A DNA stretch of 64,000 nt. It comes from Tiliqua scincoides. Lineage: Eukaryota; Chordata; Lepidosauria; Squamata; Scincidae. The stretch is from positions 8,001,156 through 8,065,155 of the forward strand of contig NC_089829.1 of assembly GCF_035046505.1 (NCBI RefSeq). Direction: 5' to 3'. Below the pieces are notes generated by a model. The model searched no databases. It had not been told where the DNA came from and saw nothing but the letters and a program-made list of their open reading frames with translations. Shown here one piece after another: positions 44,128-54,174 of this stretch (positions within the stretch are counted from its first letter, which is position 1; each line of letters opens with the position of its first letter). The position numbers were made by a program, and so were the translations under genes.

Positions 44128-44410
44128 TCAGTGGCAATCCTAAGTTTTGCGTCACACGGTGTGGGAGGCCAGCACATCACCCCCAGGATGAACCTCCTCC
44201 CCCGCAGTGGGGAGGGCAACGCCCCGGTGGTGGGCGTGGTGATGTACCATCGCTCTGCCCCCAAGCTAGTTTTTAGGCTATATGATAGAATAGAGATATT
44301 TCAGTGTGGTTTGTTTCATTGCATTCTTCATGAAATTACACATCGAATGATATATAACATGGTAGTATTATTCGAAAATACCAAGATTTAAAACATTTTG
44401 GCCAGTTTTT
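44128..44410 (+). repeat. Unclassified interspersed repeat (GGAGATATTTCA family)
   Basis: Shares AGAGATATTTCAGTGTGGTT and TCATGAAATTACACATCGAA with 37790-38070. Confidence 0.75.
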
Positions 44411-44780
44411 GCCCCCCCCCAGTGCATCACCTGGAGTGGCCTGCAGCCCCCCATCCTCCTAGCGACCCACTGCCTGTAGCGACCCATCTGCCAACCAACC
44501 CATGTTGATTAATAATCTGAGCCCATAAGTATTACCTTGGTATGCAACCCCCTCACTTCTTCCTGTTTTCCCAACGTCCCTGCCCATATTCCCATGTTCC
44601 CGCTGATGCCTTGGCTCACTACTGTGGAAAACGGTGCTTGGATTAATCTAAAACACATGTTGAAGGACTGCTGTCTCCCAATTGAGCCTGCCTGAATCTC
44701 ACCCGGTGACAGCGACACCTGACAGAGCTTTCTTGGTAGCAGAACATAGACAGTGAAACTTCCTTCCCCTTGAAGTCCCC

Positions 44781-45228
44781 TTGAGAAATGGGCTATGTCA
44801 GAATGCCAGCTGCAAGGGAGGGCACCAGGATGAGGTCTCTTGTTATCTGGTGTGCTCCCTGGGGCATTTGGTGGGCCGCTGTGAGATACAGGAAGCTGGA
44901 CTAGATGGGCCTATGGCCTGATCCGGTGGGGCTGTTCTTATGTTCTTAACTACAATTCCCAGGAAGCCTTGCAGGTCTCTTGTTATCTGGTGTGCTCCCT
45001 GGGGCATTTGGTGGGCCGCTGTGAGATACAGGAAGCTGGACTAGATGGGCCTTTGGCCTGATCCAGTGGGGCTCTTCTTATGTTCTTAACTACAATTCCC
45101 AGGAAGTCTTGCAGGTCTCTTGTTATCTGGTGTGCTCCCTGGGGCATTTGGTGGGCCGCTGTGAGACACAGGAAACTGGATTAGATGGGCCTATGGCCTG
45201 ATCCAGTGGGGCTGTTCTTATGTTCTTA
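44781..45228 (+). mobile_element. CR1 3' end with tail segment in three tandem units
   Basis: TCTCTTGTTATCTGGTGTGC...GTTCTTATGTTCTTAA occurs at about 44835-44948, 44975-45089 and 45116-45228, joined by AACTACAATTCCCAGGAAG(C/T)C linkers. Coding remnant only at the left edge. Confidence 0.88.
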
Positions 45229-45378
45229 AGTCTTCTTGGCCCCCACACTACAGTTTTGCTGCTTTCTTTTTTAGTATCACTATCTTTCATCCTGAATTTT
45301 GTCACTGTTTGCTTTGCTTGTAAGTTCAATAGAACTTACTCCCACGTAAATGTGTATAGGATCACCACCTGAGTGATC

Positions 45379-45539
45379 TAGGGTCAAATCCTATCCAACT
45401 TTTCAGCACTGCTGTAGCCGTGCCAATGGGGTGTGTGCTGCGTCCTATGGTGGGCAGGTAGTATACAAGGTAAGGGAACATTTGTTCCCTTGCCTCAGGA
45501 ATACATTGCCGCTGGAATGTTGCAAAGGATTGGGCCCTT
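45379..45539. mobile_element. Palindromic MITE (AATCCTATCCAA family)
   Basis: GGTCAAATCCTATCCAACTT and inverted GCAAAGGATTGGGCCC ends. Confidence 0.65.
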
Positions 45540-45781
45540 AAATAACAGCACAGTCCTAGTATATGCATGTTTTCTCAGAAGTAAGCCCCACTATGTTTTG
45601 TGGGACTTACTCCTAAGAAATATACAGGATTTCAGTATGAGGCTGCAATCTGTTGAAAAACATACCTGTCTATAAGTGTGTCTTATAGGGACTTATCAAT
45701 GGAACTTATTTCTGTGATTATGTCCATACAATTGCATTGTAAGTCCCATTGAAACATCAACTACTTTCTAGAAAAAAAAGG

Positions 45782-46467
45782 CACTTGAGGGGGGACATGA
45801 CTGAGATGTACAAAATTATGCAGGGGGTAGATAGAGTGTATAGAGCAGGGGTGCTCAATAGGTGGACCGCGATCTACCGGTAGATCGCCAGGCAAAATGA
45901 GTAGATCGCGGAGACCTGTCTCTCCAAACTGTTAATATGTCAGTTTCGTCTAGTCCCTGTTGGTCTCTCCCTGCTGGTCTCAGGGCGCAGCCACAAAGAG
46001 TTTCGGGGGGCTGGGAGTGGGGAGCTCCTCCCCCTACAGTGCAGCAAGGCTGGGCATGTGCCTCTTGGGGGGACCTGTGGCTGCCCCCAGTATGTGGGGT
46101 GGGGAGAGAGGAGAGGCCTCCCGTGTGCTTCCTGAAGCATCTGGTGGGCCACTGTGGGGCACAGGAAGCTGGACTTGGTGGGCCTCCTCTGACCTGGTCC
46201 AGCAGGGGCTCCATACATCAAAGGGGGTGTCTGTTAGACGCTTCCTTCCCCCCTGGTAGACCTCCGGGCCTTGCTGGGTTTCAAAGTAGCTCTCGAGCCA
46301 AAAAAGTGTGAGCACCCCTGGGATAGAGGGTTGTTCTTTTCCCTCTCACAAAGCATTAGAACCAGGGGACGTCCACTAAAACTGAGTGTCAGGAGAGTTA
46401 GAACAGACAAAAGGAAATATTCCTTAATTCATTGTGTAATTAGTCTGTGGAACTCCTTGCCACAGGA
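45782..46467 (+). mobile_element. CR1 LINE fragment interrupted by a hAT element
   Basis: LINE coding (GGGGGACATGACTGAGATG) before 45846 resumes after 46328 (CATTAGAACCAGGGGACGTC to GGAACTCCTTGCCACAGGAT). Confidence 0.85.
45846..46320. mobile_element. hAT-type element nested in CR1
   Basis: CAGGGGTGCTCAATAGGTGG to AAAGTGTGAGCACCCCTG; flanks GTATAGAG and GGATAGAG (7 of 8). Confidence 0.88.
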
Positions 46468-47380
46468 TGTGAGCAGCCAAGCACAGGGCATGTTGGACAG
46501 CGACAAAACCTGGGAATGCTCGAGAGGTCATGACTTGTGTTAGGAACAAATGCTGCAAACCAGAGGAGACCATCAGGCCCTGCTGAGTCAGAGGGACTGC
46601 CAAGGCCAAGGGATGCCAAGGGATGCCAGTGTGGCTGCTCATCCTTGCTGCATCTCAGCAGCTACCCCTTCTGCAAGCTGGGTTCCATTGTCAACCACCT
46701 GCACCCTTCCCTCAGACCTCAATATAACCCAGGGATTCCTGGAAGTCTAGCTGGATGCATCTATAAGTTGACCAACTGTATTGAAAAGGAGGTTGAATTA
46801 CATTCTGTGTCCGTGTTTATGGGCGACTGAACATTCACACAGTCTGCCAACTTTTCCTAGACCCCTTTCCAAGGGTAACTCAGTCCTCCTGCCTCCCAGT
46901 CTCATACCATCACCATGATCATCCCATGAGGGGAACGGTGCTTTCCTTCTGGACTCTGCATGTTGTATAGGGTTGACAACTATTTATCAGTTTGGACATT
47001 ATACTGAAGGAGAATTAAAATAATAATGAGAGGCTGAAGAAAGAAAATTGATCTGTTTATTTAAGAGCACTCTTGGACAGAGTTCCCTTGTGTGAGTGGA
47101 GTCTGCAAAGAATGTAGGGGGGGGCATACCTGTGGATCCCATATCCATGGTTTCAGTTAACCGCAGATCAGGTCCGTGCCCTGTCATGCGCGCCCCCACT
47201 TGTGCCCCCTCCAGAAGGGCTTTGGCAGGTGCAGCTCAACATGAAAGGATTTAAAAAGCACCACCTGCTCAAATTCCTCCATTAAAAGCACAGGCACTCT
47301 GTCTTCCATTGCCTTACCAATGCACCCCCCCCCCATTCCCTCCCGGGTCACCCTGGGTCAGAGTAAAATGTCCCAACTAA
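46468..47380. other. Intergenic; pogo-like fragment near 47125-47330
   Basis: CCATATCCATGGTTTCAGTT and AACCGCAGATCAGG resemble one end of 19907-20581. Otherwise nothing recognised. Confidence 0.45.
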
Positions 47381-47553
47381 GGGCCCAATCCTATCCAACT
47401 TTCCAGCACCAGTGCAATGCAGCCCCAAGGTAAGGGAACAAATGTTCCCCTACCTTGAGGAGGCCTCTGTGACTGCCTCCCCAACACAGGATGCAGTGCA
47501 CACCCCATTGGCACGGTTGTACTGGCACTGGAAAATTGGATAGGATTGGGCCC
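47381..47553. mobile_element. Palindromic MITE, best preserved copy
   Basis: GGGCCCAATCCTATCCAACT versus TTGGATAGGATTGGGCCC; central GGAGGCCTC. Confidence 0.8.
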
Positions 47554-47575
47554 TAACAGAGTAACTCAAGAAACT

Positions 47576-47592
47576 GCTTGCTTGCTTGCTTG

Positions 47593-47639
<47 letters not shown>

Positions 47640-47641
47640 TC
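47576..47641. repeat. (GCTT)n/(TTTC)n microsatellite
   Basis: Tetranucleotide tract changing from TTGC to TTTC units. Confidence 0.95.
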
Positions 47642-47725
47642 GAAGGAGAGATTTTGTACTAATGCATAGCAAAGCTTTACATTCATATAGCAGGCCTGTG
47701 ATTATTAGAATCATGTACTAGTTCA

Positions 47726-47905
47726 GGGTTCAATCCTATCCAATTTTCCACAGCTGATGCAGCTGTGCCAATGGGGCATGTTCTGCATCCTGTGGTGGGG
47801 AGGCAGTCACAGACGCCTCCTTAGGGAATGGGAACATTTGTTGCCTTACCTTGGGGCTGCATTGCAACTACACCAGTGCTGGGAAATTGGATGGGATTAG
47901 GCCCT
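47726..47905. mobile_element. Palindromic MITE (AATCCTATCCAA family)
   Basis: GGGTTCAATCCTATCCAATT versus AAATTGGATGGGATTAGGCC. Confidence 0.75.
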
Positions 47906-48755
47906 CAGTTGCCGGTGCTTCACTGTGCCCTAGGGCCTTGTTCAATGTGGTGGACGAATTATATGTGCTTTGTATGTGTATACATATGTTGTATGTGTTT
48001 TGTAAGTTTTCTCTTGAAAATAAAAATAGAATGGGATGAAAACAAGTTAACAGAGTGTGGGGGTTGTGTGATCTGGATCGGAACAGTGACGGCAAAATAT
48101 TAAAGCCTTCCCGCTGTGGTCCTGATCTGGTCCATGTCTCCTTTGTGCTATTTAAAAACGCACAACTCACACACAGAAACAGAAGGGTCGACAGGCAAGT
48201 TTAACGTAATGTCTGTTTTGACCCTAACAGTTCAGCTTCTATTGTAGGATTGGCAGGGCCTGAGGGTGTGGTGCGGGAACCAACTCTTGACTTGCTCTGG
48301 AGACAGGGACCTCATTTGACATGATTTTGCCATGGAGTTGGGGAGGGAAGCTGGAATTGCAGACCCTTCTATTGTGTGGCCAACAACTGGGTTTCCCCCA
48401 AGTCAGGGAGCTCCCGGGATATGGCGTTTGTTCATAGGTTCAGATATGCTGTGCAAGAGATATGGGGCTGCTCATGGAATTTTCTGGGAAACAAATGCCA
48501 AGAATCATCCCAGGAGCCAGCCAGCAAGAGGGGCAATTGCCAGAGATATGACTCAAGTCCCGCAACTTGCTCCCAAGTAGGACTTAATTCCCATCAATCA
48601 TTGATTCAGACTTTACTTGGAACCGAGTGGCAGTTACTTTGGACTCAACTCAGGACTCAAAGCCACTTTCATGTCTGAGTCACTGTATGTGTGTTCTTGC
48701 TACTTTACTGGGGCTTCTGTGTAGCACTACAAGGCCTCTTAGGCAATCTGGAAGT
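47906..48755. other. Intergenic, no feature recognised
   Basis: Unique-looking sequence. No convincing frame. Confidence 0.4.
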
Positions 48756-48794
48756 GAACACAATCACCAGGGAAAGGTGAGTGAATCACCAGGG

Positions 48795-49542
48795 CGGCAG
48801 TGAAGAAGGCCAATTCTATGCTTGGGATCATTAGGAAGGGTATTGAGAACAAAACGGCTAATATTATAATGCCGTTGTACAAATCTATGGTAATGCCACA
48901 CCTGGAGTATTGTGTCCAGTTCTGGTTGCCGCGTCTCAAAAAAGACATAGTGGAAATGGAAAAGGTGCAAAAGAGAGCGACTAAGATGATTACGGGGCTG
49001 GGGCAGCTTCCTTACGAGGAAAGGCTATGGTGTTTGGGCCTCTTCAGCCTAGAAATGAGACGCCTGAGGGGGGACATGACTGAGACATACAAAATTATGC
49101 AAGGGAAGGACAGAGTGGATAGAGAGATGCTCTTTACACTCTCACATAACACCAGAACCAGGGGACATCCACTAAAATTGAGTGTTGGGAGAGTTAGAAC
49201 AGACAAAAGAAAATATTTCTTTACTCAGCGTGTGGTCGGTCTGTGGAACTCCTTGCCACAGGATGTGGTGATGGCATCTAGCCTGGACGCCTTTAAAAGG
49301 GGATTGGACAAGTTTCTGGAGGAAAAATCCATTACGGGGTACAAGCCATGATGTGTATGCGCAACCTCCTTATTTTAGAAATGGGCTATGTCAGAATGCC
49401 AGATGCAAGGGAGGGCACCAGGATGAGGTCTCTTGTTATCTGGTGTGCTCCCTGGGGCATTTGGTGGGCCGCTGTGAGATACAGGAAGCTGGACTAGATG
49501 GGCCTATGTCCTGATCCAGTGGGGCTGTTCTTATGTTCTTAT
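48795..49542 (+). mobile_element. Young CR1 LINE insertion with 26-bp target duplication
   Basis: An uninterrupted frame (48800-49351, 183 aa) ends [12 protein letters not shown], followed by the 3' UTR and a GTTCTTATGTTCTTAT tail. The 26-bp flank starting GAACACAATCACCAGGG is at 48756-48781 and again at 49543-49568. RT palm is missing, so it is 5'-truncated. Confidence 0.92.
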
Positions 49543-49568
49543 GAACACAATCACCAGGGAAAGGTGAG

Positions 49569-50809
49569 AAGTGTCTGCCTTGCCTGGGTGATTGTGCTGT
49601 GGTCAGTGCCTCCTGACTGCCTATGGCACTTTGATCATTGCTGATCAACCGGGTGGCAGGGAGCAGACATCCAGAAGTGCCTGCCATTGGGGGGATTGTT
49701 TTACAACTCCCCCCCCCCCCACACACACACACCTCACAACCACCTCCCTCTTTTCTTTCAATTTGGCTCAGAGACTTGAGTTGTGACTTGAGGCTTGGAC
49801 TTGACTGGAGAATTTGAGCGTGAGACTTGAGGGTAGAGACTTGAGACTTAGGGTTAGGGACTTGAATACTTCACTTGCAATTGCTCCGATGAACCAAAGC
49901 TGTGACCTTCCTGCCGGCCTGTGGGATCTGAAACTTCTTACCATCAGCCCAGTTCGCTAGCCTGGGTCATGCTCTCCTGACAAGCACCCCATGCGCTGGT
50001 GTAAACAATCTCACGTGTCACAACCAAAATGCAGGGCAAAGCTTTATCAGGCAGCAATTCCAGGACGGCAATTGTGAGCCGTTCCAGGAGAAGGCCACAT
50101 TCTGTGAAACCTCAAAAGCTCTAGGGATCAGAACATGCCCTTCCTAGGTGCCGACAAAAATGAAAACTAATTAAAGTGATCACACCTGTCCATTTGATGG
50201 GCCATTAACGTAAAGCCACTTCAATGGACTCATGTTAACAATTAGTTTGGGTCTAATAATGTTTGCAATGTGCTTCTAGATCTTCTGATAGCAGGGGTGT
50301 AAAATCCTTTTGTATTATCAGTCTTTCATGACCTACTAATTGAAAGGGAAGAGTATATAGGTTGAGATGGGTTGACCAGAAACCAAACCCCCAACCCAAG
50401 TGCCGACCTTGCCCCAAAGCTGTACTTACTGAGTCAGGCTGTTAATCCATCTGGGTCAATGTTAACGCCTCTAACTAGACCAGATCGAATGATAACATCT
50501 GACCTCCAGCCCACTAGTCTGACCACGTTTGTGTGCCCTACTATTACATAGTCACATGCAGGGCTGGCCCAAGAACTCCTGACACTTGTGGTGGCATGCC
50601 AAATGCTGCCCGCTTACCCGATGATGTGCCAGCCTCTACTCCTCCCACTCTCCAATGTTCTCACTCGGCACTCCCCTCTCCTCCACTTTCCCTCTTTCTC
50701 TCTGCTCCCCTCTTCCTTTTCCAACTCAGGAAGTGGGAGAACAAGCAGTAGAGACAAGTAGGTGTACAGAGATGGTTGAACCCCACCAATCTGTTGCCTT
50801 ATACAACAG
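49569..50809. other. Intergenic, no feature recognised
   Basis: Contains C-rich and GACTTGAG-rich low-complexity stretches (49690-49735, 49770-49870). No gene seen. Confidence 0.4.
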
Positions 50810-53800
50810 CTTAAGAACCTAAGATCAGCTCCACTGGATCAGGCCATAGGCCCATCTAGTCCAGCTTCCTGTATCTCACAGCGGCCCACCAAATGCCCCA
50901 AGGAGCACACCAGATAACAAGGGACCTCATTCTGGTGCCCTTCCTTGCATCTGGCATTCTGACATAGCCCATTTCTAAAATCAGGAGGTTACGCATACGC
51001 ATCATGGTTTGTGACCCGCAATGGACTTTTACTCCAGAAACTTGTCCAATCCCCTTTCAAAGGCGTCCTGGCCAGACACCATCACCACATCCTGTGGCAA
51101 GGAGTTCCACAGACCAACCACACACTGAATAAAGAAATATTTTTTTTTGTCTGCCCTAAACCTCCCAACACTCAATTTTAGCAGATGTCTCCTGGTTCTG
51201 GTGTTATGTGAGAGTGTAAAGAGCATCTCTCTATCCACTCTGTCCATCCCCTGCATAATTTTGTATGTCTCAATCATGTCCCCCCTCAGGCACCTCTTTT
51301 CTAGGCTGAGGAGGCCCAAACGCCATAGCCTTTCCTCATAAGGAAGGTGCCCCAGTCCAGTAATTATTTTAGTCCCTCTCTTTTGCACCTTTTCCATTTC
51401 CACTATGTCCTTTTTGAGATGTGGCGACCAGAACTGGACACAATACTCCAGGTGTGGCCTTACCATAGATTTGTACAACAGCATTACAATATTAGCTGTT
51501 TTGTTCTCAATACCTTTTCTAATGATCCCAAGCATAGAATTGCCTTCTTCACTGCCACTGCACATTGGGCCGACACTTTCATCGACCTGTCCACCACCAC
51601 CCCAAGATCTCTCTCCTGATCTGTCACAGAAGAGCTCAGAACCCATCAGCCTATATGTGAAGTTTTGATTTTTTGCCCCAATGTGCATGACTTTACACTT
51701 ACTGACATTGAAACGCATCTGCCATTTTATTGCCCATTCTGCCAGTTTGGAGAGATCCTTCTGGAGCTCCTCACAATCACTTCTGGTCACCACTCGGAAA
51801 AGTTTGGTGTCGTCTGCAAACTTTGCCACCTCACTGCTCACCCCTGTTTCCAGATCATTTATGAAGAGGTTGAAAAGCACCGGTCCCAGGACAGATCCTT
51901 GGGCACACCACTTTTCACCTCTCTCCATTGTGAAAATTGCCCATGGACACCCACTCTCTGTTTCCTGGTCTTCAACCAGGTCTCAAACCAGGAGAGGACC
52001 TGCCCTCTAATTCCCTGACTGTGGAGTTTTCTCAGTAGCCTTTGGTGAGGGATCGTGTCAAACGCCTTCTGAAAGTCCAGATATATAATGTCCATGGGTT
52101 CTCCCGCATCCACATGCCTGTTGACCTTTTCAAAGAATTCTAAAAGTTTCGTGAGGCAAGACTTACCCTTACAGAAGCCATGCTGATTCTCCCTCAGCAA
52201 GCCTTGTTTGTCTATGTGGTTTGAGATTCCATCTTTGATGAGGCATTCCACCATCTTACCAGCTATAGATGTTAGGCTGACCAGCCTATAGTTTCCCGGG
52301 TCCCCCTTCCTTCCCTTTTTAAAAATCGATGTGACATTTGCTATCCTCCAATCTTCTGGCACTGTGGCCATTTTGAGGGACAAGTTGCATATTTTAGTCA
52401 AGAGATCAGCAACTTCATTCTTCAATTCCTTAATAACTCCTGGTGGATGCCATCAGGGCCCGGTGACTTATTGATCTTTAATTTATCAGTGAGGTCTGAA
52501 ACATCTCTGTTAACCTCTATCTGACTTAATTCCTCGGTCAGGAGGGGCCGTTCAGGCAGCTGTATCTGCCCGAGGTCTTCTGCCGTGAAGACAGATGCAA
52601 AGAACTCATTCAATTTCTCTGCCATCTCTAAGTCTCCTTTTATTTCCCCTTTTCCTCCCTCACCATCCAGAGGGCCAACGGCTTCTCTGGTGGGTTTCCT
52701 GCTTCTAACATATTTGAAGAAGCTTTTATTATTCCCCTTAATGCTGCTGGCCATGTGTTCCTCATAGTCTCGCTTGGCCTCCCGTATGACCTTCTTACAT
52801 TTCTTTTGCCACAGTTTATGTTCCTTTTTATTCTCCTCATTAGGGCAAGACTTCCATTTATGGAAGGAAGCTTCCTTGCCCTTTATGGCTTCTCTAACTT
52901 GGCTGGTTAGCCATGCAGGTCCCCTCCTGGACTTAGTCGAGCCCTTCTTCCTTTGCGGTATACACTTCCGCTGGGCCTCTATTACTGTTGATTTGAGCAA
53001 CCTCCATGCTCTCTGTAGAGACTGGGCTCTTTTTACCTTCCCTTTCACCCTCCTTCTAACCAGCCTCCTCATTTGAGTGAAGTCCACCCATTGGAAGTCA
53101 AGGGTTTTTGTGAGAGATTTGCCCGGTATTCTTCCCCCGACGTGCATGTTGAAACGGATTGCAGCATGATCACTGTTCCCCAGTGGCTCAGTAACATTGA
53201 TATCCCTAACCAGGTCCTGAGTGCTGCACAATATTAAATCCAGAGTCACCTGTCCTCTGGTGGGCTCCATGACTAGCTGCTCTAAGGCATAGTCATTTAG
53301 CATGACAAGGAATCCGGTCTCCTTTCATGACCAGAACACAAATTGACCCAGTTGAGGTGAGGATAATTGAAGTCCCCCATGATTACAAACCTGTCCTTCC
53401 TTGTCACCTCCCTGCTCTGTTTCCTCATTTCAAGGTCCCCTTCCGGTTTCTGGTCTGGAGGACGATAGTACGCCCCCAGTACTACATTGCTCCTCAGGCC
53501 TGGTAATTTAACCCACAGAGATTCTATGGTGGAGTCAGACCAGCCTTCAATCTCTACTTTGCTGAATTATATCCCTTCCTTAACGTAAACAGCCACCCCA
53601 CCTCCAACTCGCCCCTCCCTGTCCCTCCAGTAGAGTTTATAGCCCGGGATTGCAGTATCCCACTGATTTTCCGCATTCCACCGGGTTTCCATTATGCCCA
53701 CTATGTCAATGTTTTCCCTTGTCACCAGACATTCCAGTTCTCCCATCTTTGCTCGGAGACTTCGGGCATTTGCATAAAAGCATTTGTACACGGAATGCCC

Positions 53801-54000
53801 CAAGATGGGCTGCTTATTAGCTCCTTTATCCCCACATCCTCTCATTGTGCCAAACCGTCTATCACATTCCATCATGCTACTATTCCCAATTTCTTCTCCT
53901 ACTCTGTCTTTACCTTGTTGTTCTTCAGTTGGCCTCATGGATGGGCCAGCCCTGCTCCACCCATACAGGCCAAAACAGCACATTGTGCAATCATCCATAC
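50810..54000 (-). mobile_element. CR1-clade LINE, about 3.2 kb, EN and RT domains
   Basis: Antisense. EN start at 53567-53998 (CFYANARSLRAKMGELE, GGGVAVYVKEG), linker and RT fingers at 52422-53303, RT palm at 51859-52425 (INKSPGPDGI just before; FQKAFDTIPH) and 51029-51928 (FADDTKLF). Reading is broken by frame changes between these blocks and inside the last one (after SELFCDRSG). The 3' tail is at 50810. No ORF1 was recognised, so it is 5'-truncated near the start of EN. Confidence 0.92.
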
Positions 54001-54052
54001 CTCCTATTTACTTTCTTCCTGGGAGGAGCCTCTTTCTCCTGCTCTAGTTGGT

Positions 54053-54062
54053 GATTGGCTCT
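54053..54062 (+). promoter_or_regulatory. Inverted CCAAT box
   Basis: GATTGGCT (CCAAT on the minus strand), about 120 bp upstream of the PRXL2B start. Confidence 0.35.
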
Positions 54063-54076
54063 GTGGCCCATAAGAA

Positions 54077-54110
54077 GGACATGTCCTGTGTACATAAGAA
54101 GGACATGTCC
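54077..54110. promoter_or_regulatory. Two perfect p53-type half-sites
   Basis: GGACATGTCC at 54077-54086 and 54101-54110, each fitting RRRCWWGYYY and each a full palindrome, 14 bp apart. They lie in a tandem 24-bp repeat (CATAAGAAGGACATGTCCTG) directly upstream of PRXL2B. Confidence 0.45.
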
Positions 54111-54174
54111 TGGTGGCTTTCTTAACAGCTGATACAAAGTTCCAGAAGACCATTGGCAGAGGATAAGAGAAGAG

